From: Frankiales bacterium
Lineage (GTDB): Bacteria > Actinomycetota > Actinomycetes > Mycobacteriales > SCTD01
Direction of reading: 5' to 3'
Assembly: GCA_025465465.1 (NCBI GenBank)
Contig: JAODND010000088.1
Coordinates: forward strand, 1 to 64,000
DNA length: 64,000 nt
The notes under the pieces are model-generated. The model was not told the origin of the DNA and did no database searches. It saw only the letters and a list, made by a program, of their open reading frames with translations. Every line of letters begins with the position of its first letter. The stretch's first letter is position 1. A program made the position numbers and the translations under genes. Shown piece after piece: positions 1 through 7,004 of this stretch.

Positions 1-135
1 CCCCTGCACGGCGCGCTGACCGCGTTGCCTGACTTCGGGCCCGTCGACGTGGGCTATGCAGCCCAGCAGCCAGGCGAATCGGTCGAGGACCTCATCGAGC
101 GAGCCAGACTCGCCGTGGACGACAACCGGGGGTAG
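1..135 (+). CDS. 3' end of a GGDEF-like protein (partial)
   Basis: Only the last 44 codons lie in the window, read in frame 1 and ending at TAG 133-135. The segment VGYA...GESVEDLIERARLAV resembles the C-terminal end of diguanylate cyclase (GGDEF) domains, where a VSIGVA-type strand is followed by a helix of the form ..LL.RAD.ALY.AK. The usual final Lys is replaced by DDNRG, so the domain may be degenerate. The GGDEF signature itself would be upstream of the window and cannot be checked. Inference from a short stretch. Confidence 0.45.
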   Translation, partial: PLHGALTALPDFGPVDVGYAAQQPGESVEDLIERARLAVDDNRG

Positions 136-159
136 CCGCGCGCCTCACGGGAGGAGCCA

Positions 160-618
160 CTAGCCGGGGACGGTCAGGGACAGCGTGTGGGCGACGAGTG
201 CCGGCTTGCCGCTGCCCTCGACCTCGACCGTCGCCTCGTTCTTGACCAGCAGCGACCCGTCGGCGCGCTGGTCGACCGACAGGACGCTGAGCTTCAGCCG
301 GACGCGTGAGCCGACCCTCACCGGCGTGAGGAAGCGGACCTTGTCGGAGCCGTAGTTGACGCCCATCGCCGCCCCGGTGAACGTGAGCAGCTCCCACTGC
401 AGCATCGGCAGCAGCGAGAGCGTCAGGTAGCCATGCGCGATGGTCCCGCCGAACGGGCCGTCCTTGGCCTTGTCGACGTCGACGTGGATCCACTGATGGT
501 CGCCGGTGGCGTCCGCGAACCGGTCGACCCGGTCCTGGGTGATCTCGTGCCACTCGCCCGGACCAATCTCACGACCGACCCAGGACGGCAGCTCTGCGAC
601 GGGCACCTCGACAACCAT
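160..618 (-). CDS. MaoC-like (R)-enoyl-CoA hydratase
   Basis: Hot-dog-fold hydratase that would add water to trans-2-enoyl-CoA in fatty-acid or sterol side-chain metabolism. The hydratase-2 signature is visible near residue 40 as TGDHQWIHVDVD, with the Asp and His of the catalytic dyad, followed by GPFGGTIAHGYLTLSLLP, typical of single-domain MaoC proteins. About 152 residues, the usual length. Start taken as ATG 618; GTG 627 is an in-frame alternative and neither has a clear Shine-Dalgarno sequence. It is divergent from the SDR gene at 645 with only 26 bp between start codons, so the two promoters must overlap the opposite coding regions. Function from family knowledge; substrate unknown. 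Confidence 0.85.
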   Translation of the reverse strand: MVVEVPVAELPSWVGREIGPGEWHEITQDRVDRFADATGDHQWIHVDVDKAKDGPFGGTIAHGYLTLSLLPMLQWELLTFTGAAMGVNYGSDKVRFLTPVRVGSRVRLKLSVLSVDQRADGSLLVKNEATVEVEGSGKPALVAHTLSLTVPG

Positions 619-644
619 GACCAGCACTGTTGCATGCTGCTGCC

Positions 645-1550
645 ATGAGCAGTTGTGACGGCAGGGTCGTGGTCATCACCGGGGCAGGCGGCGGCATCGG
701 CCGCGACGAGGCGCTCCTGTTCGCGCAGGAGGGCGCCCGGGTCGTCGTCAACGACGTCAACGCCGCCGGAGCAGAAGCCGTCGTCGAGGAGGTGCGTGCA
801 CTCGGCGGTGAGGCCGTGGCCAGCACCGACGACATCAGTGACTGGGACGGCGCGGGTCGCCTGATCGGCACGGCGCTGGAGACCTTCGGCGGCCTCGACA
901 CGCTCGTCAACAACGCCGGGATCCTGCGTGACCGGATGTTCGTCAACATGAGCGTCGACGACTGGGACGCTGTCATGAAGGTGCACCTGCGCGGCACCTT
1001 CTGCCCCACCAAGCACGCGGTCGCCTACTGGCGCGACCAGAGCAAGGCGGGCGACCAGCGCGTCGCCCGGATCGTCAACACCAGCAGCCCGTCGGGCATC
1101 TTCGGCAACGTCGGGCAGGCGAACTACGGGGCGGCCAAGGCCGGCCTGGCGGCCTTCACGCAGATCCTCGGCGAGGAGCTCTGGCGGTACGGCGTGCTGA
1201 GCAACGCCATCGCTCCCTCCGCGCTCACGTCGATGACGGCGGGCCTGACCGGATACAAGAAGCGGCTCGACGAGCTCGAGGCCAACACAGGCTGGAAGAA
1301 CCCCGGTGGCCCGGAGCACATCGTCGCGCTCGTCGTCTGGCTCGGGTCCCCACTGGCGACGGTGAACGGCCGGGTCTTCGACGTCCGTGCCGGTCACGTC
1401 GACGTCGCCGAGGGGTGGCGGCCGGGACCCGCATACACCAAGGAGGGCGGCTTCACCGTGGCCGAGCTCGACGAGGTGCTGCCCGGCCTGATCGCGAAGG
1501 CGGCGCCCCAGGTCAACGCGGCCGGAGAGCCGAAGTCCTACGGCGGGTAG
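645..1550 (+). CDS. short-chain dehydrogenase (3-hydroxyacyl-CoA dehydrogenase type)
   Basis: NAD(P)-dependent short-chain dehydrogenase of about 301 residues. Near the N-terminus is the Rossmann glycine motif TGAGGGIGR, then NNAG near residue 90, and the catalytic Ser with Tyr-xxx-Lys in NTSSPSGIFG...NYGAAK. The long form with an FDVRAGHV strand and a C-terminal tail resembles the dehydrogenase half of peroxisomal multifunctional enzyme type 2 and actinobacterial steroid/acyl-CoA dehydrogenases. Its divergent neighbour is a MaoC hydratase, the other half of the same beta-oxidation chemistry, so a hydratase-dehydrogenase pair is inferred. Start is ATG 645 (MSSCDGRVVVITGAG); an upstream TTG at 630 is less likely. 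Confidence 0.85.
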   Translation: MSSCDGRVVVITGAGGGIGRDEALLFAQEGARVVVNDVNAAGAEAVVEEVRALGGEAVASTDDISDWDGAGRLIGTALETFGGLDTLVNNAGILRDRMFVNMSVDDWDAVMKVHLRGTFCPTKHAVAYWRDQSKAGDQRVARIVNTSSPSGIFGNVGQANYGAAKAGLAAFTQILGEELWRYGVLSNAIAPSALTSMTAGLTGYKKRLDELEANTGWKNPGGPEHIVALVVWLGSPLATVNGRVFDVRAGHVDVAEGWRPGPAYTKEGGFTVAELDEVLPGLIAKAAPQVNAAGEPKSYGG

Positions 1551-1557
1551 GCCTCGA

Positions 1558-1579
1558 GTTCACCTGCTCGTCGCCAGGA
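1558..1579 (+). promoter_or_regulatory. PHO-box-like operator upstream of phosphoesterase 1
   Basis: Two adjacent 11-bp units, GTTCACCTGCT then CGTCGCCAGGA, match the PHO-box pattern bound by PhoP in Streptomyces (direct 11-bp repeats, GTTCACC core). The second unit is weaker. The site ends 29 bp before the start codon. Match by eye. Confidence 0.6.
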
Positions 1580-1608
1580 CAACCGCTCTCGACGTCGAAT
1601 CAAGCGTC

Positions 1609-2985
1609 ATGGTCTCCCCCCTCAGACTCGCGGCCGCCGTGGTGCTCGCGGCCACCTGCGTCGCCGTGCCTGCGCAGGCCGCTCCGGCACCGCACCTCGT
1701 GTACGGCCCCGGTCATCTCGCCTATCCGGGGCGCCCCATCGGGACGCATGACCCGTCGACGCCCATCCAGCACATCGTCATCGTCATGCAGGAGAACCAC
1801 TCCTTCGACGAGTACTTCGGGATGCTGCCGCGCAGCGGTCAGCCCAAGGCCGACGGCTTCACCTTCGACACCCAAGGGCGGCCGATCAACAGCAACCCGG
1901 CCGGGAAGGGGCGTCAGACGGTGTTCCACCGGCTGAGCTACTGCCCCGGTGACAGTGCCGGCCAGAGCTGGAACAGCACCCACAAGGAGATCGACCACGG
2001 CCGCATGGATGGATTCGCGAACCTCTCGCGGAACTCGATGAGCTACTACACCCAGGCCGACCTGCCCTTCTACTACTCCCTCGCCACCCAGTACACGCTG
2101 GCCAACCGATGGTTCGCCTCCGCCCCGGCACAGACCTATCCGAACCGGCGGTTCCTCTACGCGGGCACGGCCTACGGCAACATCAGCACCGACACCGGCT
2201 CGCTGCTCGATCCGCCGCCCGCGCGCGGCACCATCCAGGACGAGCTGTCGGCGCACAACATCTCGTGGGCCGACTACATGACGGACGCGCCGGACACCGG
2301 CATCGTCGGCAGCAACGTCAAGACGCACCCGCAGAACATGCGCCAGATGGCAAACTTCTACCTCGACGCGAAGCTGGGCCAGCTCCCGGCCGTGTCCTAC
2401 GTCGACAGTGGCCTGGGCGCGGCCGGTGAGGCCCTCGGTCCGCTCGACCCGGTGACGGGCCAGGCACCCAAGCCCGTCAAGGACGACGTCGCGCGCCTCA
2501 AGGCCACCGGCAGCAACGAGGAAGGCGACGACGTACGCATCGGCGAGTCCTTCGTGTCCCGGGTGACGCGCGCCGTCACCTCAGGACCGGACTGGGGGAG
2601 CACGCTGATGATCTGGCTGTACGACGAGCACGGCGGGTTCTACGACCACGTGCCGTCGCCGCGGGCCCTGGCGCCCGACGCCATCAAGCCCAAGATCTCG
2701 AAGACCGACTACCCCGGCGGCTACGACCAGCTCGGCATCCGGGTGCCGGCCGTCGTCATCTCCCCCTGGGCCAAGCCGCATGCGGTGACCAACGTGCTGC
2801 ACGACCACACGTCGGTGCTCGCCGAGATCGAGCGGACCTGGAACCTGCCGGCGCTCACCTACCGTGACGCGAACGCGACGGGCCTCCGCGACTTCCTCGA
2901 CCTGAGACGCCCTGCTCTCGCGAAGCCGCCGATGCTGGCGGCTCCCGGCGCCGTAGGCCTGATGTCCTGCACCTCCGACTACTGA
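1609..2985 (+). CDS. secreted phosphoesterase (phospholipase C/acid phosphatase family)
   Basis: Exported PF04185-type phosphoesterase, 458 residues. A Sec signal peptide covers about residues 1-25 and ends PAQA/APA. The family's metal-site motif IVIVMQENHSFDEYFG lies at about 56-71, and the second conserved block, WLYDEHGGFYDHVPSP, at about 335-350. Known members are phospholipases C and acid phosphatases that release phosphate from phospholipids or phosphomonoesters outside the cell. A PHO-box-like site lies just upstream and another phosphoesterase follows, so a phosphate-scavenging role is inferred; the substrate is not evident. No twin-Arg motif is seen. Confidence 0.88.
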   Translation: MVSPLRLAAAVVLAATCVAVPAQAAPAPHLVYGPGHLAYPGRPIGTHDPSTPIQHIVIVMQENHSFDEYFGMLPRSGQPKADGFTFDTQGRPINSNPAGKGRQTVFHRLSYCPGDSAGQSWNSTHKEIDHGRMDGFANLSRNSMSYYTQADLPFYYSLATQYTLANRWFASAPAQTYPNRRFLYAGTAYGNISTDTGSLLDPPPARGTIQDELSAHNISWADYMTDAPDTGIVGSNVKTHPQNMRQMANFYLDAKLGQLPAVSYVDSGLGAAGEALGPLDPVTGQAPKPVKDDVARLKATGSNEEGDDVRIGESFVSRVTRAVTSGPDWGSTLMIWLYDEHGGFYDHVPSPRALAPDAIKPKISKTDYPGGYDQLGIRVPAVVISPWAKPHAVTNVLHDHTSVLAEIERTWNLPALTYRDANATGLRDFLDLRRPALAKPPMLAAPGAVGLMSCTSDY

Positions 2986-3019
2986 CCTGGTGACTGAGCC
3001 GACTCCTGAGCCGCCGGAG

Positions 3020-3041
3020 GTTCACCTGGAGTTCGCCGCCG
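3020..3041 (+). promoter_or_regulatory. PHO-box-like operator upstream of phosphoesterase 2
   Basis: A clean tandem pair of 11-bp units, GTTCACCTGGA then GTTCGCCGCCG, possibly with a third degenerate unit after them. It ends 40 bp before ATG 3082. One of the best PHO-box matches in the window. Confidence 0.7.
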
Positions 3042-3081
3042 TCGCGCCTCGCGTTTGAGCTGGCTGCCTAGCGTCCGCGAC

Positions 3082-4887
3082 ATGTTGCGCATCCTCGCCC
3101 TCGGCTCAGCCACGGTGCTCGCGAGCACCGGACTCCTCTCGTTCACAGGTGGTGCCTCCGCCGCGTCGGATCAGCACAGCGACGGCATCAAGCACCTGGT
3201 GGTGATCTATGAGGAGAACCACTCCTTCGACAACCTCTACGGGCTCTGGGGCAAGGTCGGGAAGAAGACCGTCGACGGCCTCGGCGCGACGGTCTCCGGT
3301 ACCCAGGTCGACCAGACCGGCGCTCCGATCAGCTGCCTGCTGCAGTCCGACGCCAACCTCGTCCCGACCACGTCGCAGGTGACCTGGCTCGACGGAACCA
3401 AGCACCCTGGGCTCCAGTCGGTCGGCTGCTCCTCGACGACGCCGCGGGGCGTCGCCTTCGACAGCCACTTCACGACCAGCACGCCGTTTCCGGTCACCGA
3501 CTTCGTGAAGGCGGGTGACGCGACCTGCGCGCCCCCGACGAAGTTCGCTGCCAACGGCGTGGAGAAGGGCGACCCGCAGGGCCTGCCCGGTGGCTGCACC
3601 CGCGACATCGTGCACCGCTTCTACCAGGAGCAGTACCAGCTCGACGGTGGCAAGCAGGATCGCTACTCGACCGGCTCGGACGCGGCCGGCCTGACGCAGG
3701 GCTACTACGACACCAAGAGCCTGCCCGTCTACGACTACCTGCACGGAAAGCACGCGCCGAGCTACGTGATCGCCGACAACTTCTTCCAGGCCGCGTTCGG
3801 CGGGTCGTTCCTCAACCACCAGTACCTCGTGGCGGGGCGCGCTCCCGAGTACGACTCGGCTCAGCATGCGGTCCCCGCCGGCAAGAACAGCGTGCTCGAC
3901 AGCGCCGGATTGCCGAACAACAGCTACCCGCTCTACCGGCCCCAGCCAGGCGTGGCGTACACCGATGCGGTGCTCACCCAGACCTGCCCGGCGGGGGCGC
4001 AGCCGGGCACGAACGGGATGCCGGTCGACAGCCACGGGCTGGCGTGCGGGAACTTCGGGGTCAACACCATGCAGCCGTCCTGGCAGCCCACCGCGGGTGG
4101 CAGCAACGTGCTGCCCGGCATCAACGACGTCGACAAGACCAAGCCCTTCTACGAGACCAACATCGGTGACGAGCTCTCGGCCAAGGGCGTTGCGTGGAAC
4201 TGGTACTCCGGCGGCTGGGACAACGCCGCCGGCAACGTCGGCGGCGCCGGCTGGACCAACGGCTCGACGCCAGGCACCTGCACCGACCCCAACCACGGCA
4301 GCAGCGCGGCCTACCCGTACTGCGCCGACGCGTTGTTCCAGTACCACCACCAGCCGCTGAACTTCTTCCAGAACTACGCGCCGGGCGCACCGGGCCGCAG
4401 CCACCTCCGGGACGAGCAGCAGTTCCTGTCCGCGGCCAAGGGCGGCTCCCTGCCGGCGGTCTCGTTCGTCAAGCCGGTTGGCGAGGAGAACGAGCACCCC
4501 GGGTATGCGAGCACCGACAACGGCGAGAGCCACCTGGTCGACCTGCTCAAGGCGATCCAGAGCGGGCCGGACGCCAAGGACACCCTGGTCGTCGTCACCT
4601 ACGACGAGTTCGGGGGACAGTGGGACCACGTGGCGCCGCCCGGCCAGGGCAACAGCAACGGGCCGTCGGACGCCTACGGTCCCGGGACCCGCATCCCGGC
4701 GCTGATCCTCGGCGGACCGGTCCGGCACAGCACCGTTGACAGCACGTCCTACGACACCACCTCGATCCTCGCGACGATCGAGCGGCTCTGGGACGTGGCC
4801 CCACTCGGTACCCGGGACGCGGCGGTCCACGACCTCCGCTCCGCGGTCGATGCCGCGCACGACAACGGTGCCGGGGGCGACGACTAG
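3082..4887 (+). CDS. secreted phosphoesterase, large form
   Basis: Second PF04185-type phosphoesterase, about 601 residues, longer than its upstream neighbour by insertions rich in Gly, Asn and Cys between the two conserved blocks. The signal peptide (MLRILALGSATVLAS...ASA) covers about residues 1-28. The motif VIYEENHSFDNLYG lies near residue 41 and VVTYDEFGGQWDHVAPPG near 500. Start placed at ATG 3082 because the signal peptide begins there; an extension to TTG 3055 would run into the PHO-box region. A strong hairpin follows the stop. Inferred role: release of phosphate from external organic phosphates during starvation. Confidence 0.87.
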   Translation: MLRILALGSATVLASTGLLSFTGGASAASDQHSDGIKHLVVIYEENHSFDNLYGLWGKVGKKTVDGLGATVSGTQVDQTGAPISCLLQSDANLVPTTSQVTWLDGTKHPGLQSVGCSSTTPRGVAFDSHFTTSTPFPVTDFVKAGDATCAPPTKFAANGVEKGDPQGLPGGCTRDIVHRFYQEQYQLDGGKQDRYSTGSDAAGLTQGYYDTKSLPVYDYLHGKHAPSYVIADNFFQAAFGGSFLNHQYLVAGRAPEYDSAQHAVPAGKNSVLDSAGLPNNSYPLYRPQPGVAYTDAVLTQTCPAGAQPGTNGMPVDSHGLACGNFGVNTMQPSWQPTAGGSNVLPGINDVDKTKPFYETNIGDELSAKGVAWNWYSGGWDNAAGNVGGAGWTNGSTPGTCTDPNHGSSAAYPYCADALFQYHHQPLNFFQNYAPGAPGRSHLRDEQQFLSAAKGGSLPAVSFVKPVGEENEHPGYASTDNGESHLVDLLKAIQSGPDAKDTLVVVTYDEFGGQWDHVAPPGQGNSNGPSDAYGPGTRIPALILGGPVRHSTVDSTSYDTTSILATIERLWDVAPLGTRDAAVHDLRSAVDAAHDNGAGGDD

Positions 4888-4907
4888 CAGCTCTCCGACC
4901 CACGAGG

Positions 4908-4930
4908 CCCCGCACCCACCAGGTGCGGGG
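4908..4930. terminator. bidirectional terminator hairpin
   Basis: Perfect 9-bp stem CCCCGCACC / GGTGCGGGG with a 5-nt loop, between the converging phosphoesterase (ends 4887) and the ParA gene (ends 4940). The + strand continues with TCTTCGTCGT. Its position between two convergent stops suggests it serves both strands. Confidence 0.75.
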
Positions 4931-4939
4931 TCTTCGTCG

Positions 4940-5683
4940 TCAGGCCAGCAGGCCGCGCAGCTCGGCCCAGATGTCCTGGTAGGCAAGCGCCGCCGGGTGC
5001 CTCGGCTCGCTGACGACCAGGGGCGCCCGGTTGACGGCCATCCGCTCGACGGCGCTCGACGCCGGCACCCACGCGGTGAGCAGCGACGTGGTCCGCCGCA
5101 TCAGGTCGGCGCGCACCTCGGCATGGACCCGCTTGCGGCCGTCGACCATCGACAGCACGGGGTGGACTCTCGGCCGGTGCCCGTCGACGCCTTCCAAGAA
5201 CTCCAGCACCTGGTCGTAGGTGCGGATCGACAGGGGCGTGGGAATCAGCGGCATGAGCAGCACGTCCGCGGCGCGGAAGACGCTTTCCGACAGCAGTGAC
5301 AGCCCGGGCGGGCAGTCGAGGAGCACCAGGTCGTAGCCGTCCCGCACCGTCTTGAGCAGCCGGTTCAACCGCTTCTCGGGCGACTTCTCCTCCTCGAGCA
5401 CGAGGTCCGCGGTGCGGATCGTGACGTCGGCCGGGAGCAGGTCGAGCCCGCGAACGCCCGTGGACCGGACCGCCTCCTCGAGTCCGCGCTCGCCGGTGAG
5501 CAGGGCCACGCTGCCGCCCTTCACCTTGGGCTTCACCTGCAGCAGGTACGCCGCCGCGCCCTGCGGGTCCAGGTCCCAGAGCAGGGTGCGCCGGCCGGAC
5601 AGGGCGGCGAGCGCCGCGAGGTTGACGGCGGCCGACGTCTTGCCGACGCCGCCCTTCATCCCGAAGACCGCGACCACTCTCAT
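4940..5683 (-). CDS. orphan ParA/MinD-family ATPase
   Basis: A 247-residue ParA-type P-loop ATPase with a deviant Walker A motif at the N-terminus (FGMKGGVGKTSAAVNLA) and the Walker A' strand DLDPQGAAAYLL. LLDCPPGLSLLSE supplies the switch/Walker B region. Such ATPases partition DNA or position cargo by dimerising on nucleoid or membrane. No ParB gene or parS-like site is nearby. It starts 15 bp downstream of a secreted phosphoesterase gene on the same strand, so the two are probably co-transcribed from the promoter at about 6800, which carries a PHO-box-like site. Its cargo is unknown. Confidence 0.85.
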   Translation of the reverse strand: MRVVAVFGMKGGVGKTSAAVNLAALAALSGRRTLLWDLDPQGAAAYLLQVKPKVKGGSVALLTGERGLEEAVRSTGVRGLDLLPADVTIRTADLVLEEEKSPEKRLNRLLKTVRDGYDLVLLDCPPGLSLLSESVFRAADVLLMPLIPTPLSIRTYDQVLEFLEGVDGHRPRVHPVLSMVDGRKRVHAEVRADLMRRTTSLLTAWVPASSAVERMAVNRAPLVVSEPRHPAALAYQDIWAELRGLLA

Positions 5684-5698
5684 GTGAGTCTCATGCGG

Positions 5699-6781
5699 TC
5701 AGTGTGCGCGGGTACCCGCAAACGCGTCGGTGAACGGTGTCGCCGCTGCGGCCTGGCCGAGGTGCTCGGAGATGCCGAACCCGTCCTCGAGGGTGCGCAG
5801 CAGGCTGTAGTGGTCATAACCGGTCGTCACGGACACTCCCTGGCGCAGCCGCGGCGAGACGAGGATCGCGCCGGTGCGGCCACCGAGCCCGAGGCCAGCG
5901 CAGGTCGGGCAGCTGTAGTTGCCGGAGCTCGTGAGGACCGCCGTCGGGTCGGAGGGGACGAAGCCCTCGTCGAAGTTGACGATGAGCAGGCCGTTGTGCT
6001 TGGCGAGCCAGCTCAGCAGGGCGGGCAGGTTGTTCTTGAGGAAGGCGTCGGCCGTGGTGAGGCCACCGACCTTCCGGCCCGCGCATGGGTCGTCGTGGCC
6101 GTCGTTGCAGGTGTCCGGCGTGACAAAGCTGAAGGCCGGCAGCGCATTGCGCTTCAGGTCCTTGGCCAGGTCGGTGAACGGCCGCTGGTGGGCGGCGCAC
6201 CGGGCCTGGTTCTCGATGACGTCCGGGAAGTAGAGGAAGGGGTTGTGCCGGTCGGCGTAGTTCTTCGCCCCGGTGGTGCTGGCGCCCTGGTAGGGGTCAG
6301 GGGTCAGGTCGCCGGGGGCGTAGTTCGCGTGGAAGCACGGGGTGGGCGTCCCGTCCTGGTAGGACTTCCACGACAGCTTCGCGGCCTCGAGCTGGTCGGC
6401 GAGGTTGCGCCCGCCGTTCTGCAGCCCCTGCGGCTGCACGCAGGTCCAGAGGCTGATCCCTGCGCAGTCGCCCATCGTCGCGGGGTACGGCGGTTGGCCG
6501 CTGACCATCGCGATGTAGTTGTCGAGGCTGGCGTGGCCGGTGCCGAAGTAGTTGGGCAGGAAGACGCCCTTCTTGCGCAGCGACTTCAGGTAGACGGCAG
6601 GGCTGGTGTCGCCGAACGTCGTCGTGGCGTCCTCGTTCTCCTCGACCAGCACGACGACGTGGTCGAAGTGCGGGATGCCCTCGAGAACCGGCCGGGTCGC
6701 CGCGCCGGCGTGGGGCGAGAGCAGGAGGCCGACGGTGAGGGCGGTGCCGGCGAGGGCCGCGAGGGTTCGACGAAGGTGCAT
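5699..6781 (-). CDS. secreted phosphoesterase (third copy)
   Basis: A 360-residue exported PF04185-like phosphoesterase. The signal peptide ends near AGA/ATRP (residues 1-28). The N-terminal block FDHVVVLVEENEDATTTFG (about 39-57) replaces the usual EENHSFD with EENEDAT, followed by TGHASLDNYIAMVSG and later LLIVNFDEGF. This resembles the smaller acid-phosphatase subgroup. The start ATG 6781 faces a 223-bp divergent promoter region shared with the propeller phosphoesterase. The ParA gene follows after 15 bp. The His lost from the first block may indicate altered metal coordination or specificity. Confidence 0.82.
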   Translation of the reverse strand: MHLRRTLAALAGTALTVGLLLSPHAGAATRPVLEGIPHFDHVVVLVEENEDATTTFGDTSPAVYLKSLRKKGVFLPNYFGTGHASLDNYIAMVSGQPPYPATMGDCAGISLWTCVQPQGLQNGGRNLADQLEAAKLSWKSYQDGTPTPCFHANYAPGDLTPDPYQGASTTGAKNYADRHNPFLYFPDVIENQARCAAHQRPFTDLAKDLKRNALPAFSFVTPDTCNDGHDDPCAGRKVGGLTTADAFLKNNLPALLSWLAKHNGLLIVNFDEGFVPSDPTAVLTSSGNYSCPTCAGLGLGGRTGAILVSPRLRQGVSVTTGYDHYSLLRTLEDGFGISEHLGQAAAATPFTDAFAGTRAH

Positions 6782-6844
6782 GCCTTGATGTTTCGCTGGC
6801 GTGCCGTCAGATCCTGCCGACAGGTGTCGTAAGCCTGGTCACCT

Positions 6845-6866
6845 GCTCGGTGAACGCTCGGTGGCC
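6845..6866 (-). promoter_or_regulatory. PHO-box-like operator for the phosphoesterase-parA unit
   Basis: Read on the minus strand: GGCCACCGAGC then GTTCACCGAGC, two 11-bp direct repeats differing at three positions. It lies 63 bp before ATG 6781. A further isolated unit GTTCACCTGCC lies on the same strand at 6905-6915. Confidence 0.65.
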
Positions 6867-6953
6867 GACCGATGGACGACCGGGACCACACGGTCGACGC
6901 GCGCGGCAGGTGAACGGCTGGTGTGCAGCGGGTTGGCCTCCCTGTGGGCCAGC

Positions 6954-6975
6954 GTTCACCGACCCGTTCCGAGGG
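6954..6975 (+). promoter_or_regulatory. PHO-box-like operator for the propeller phosphoesterase
   Basis: GTTCACCGACC then CGTTCCGAGGG in the divergent promoter region, ending 29 bp before ATG 7005. The first unit is strong and the second partial. The same intergenic space carries the opposite-strand site, so one regulator could control both directions. Confidence 0.6.
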
Positions 6976-7004
6976 ACGCGCCCGTGCCCGGAGAAGGAGT
7001 GCGC

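Noticed and set aside
3106..4986. 626-codon minus-strand frame over phosphoesterase 2
   Set aside because: Shadow frame; it also crosses the terminator and carries no family signature.
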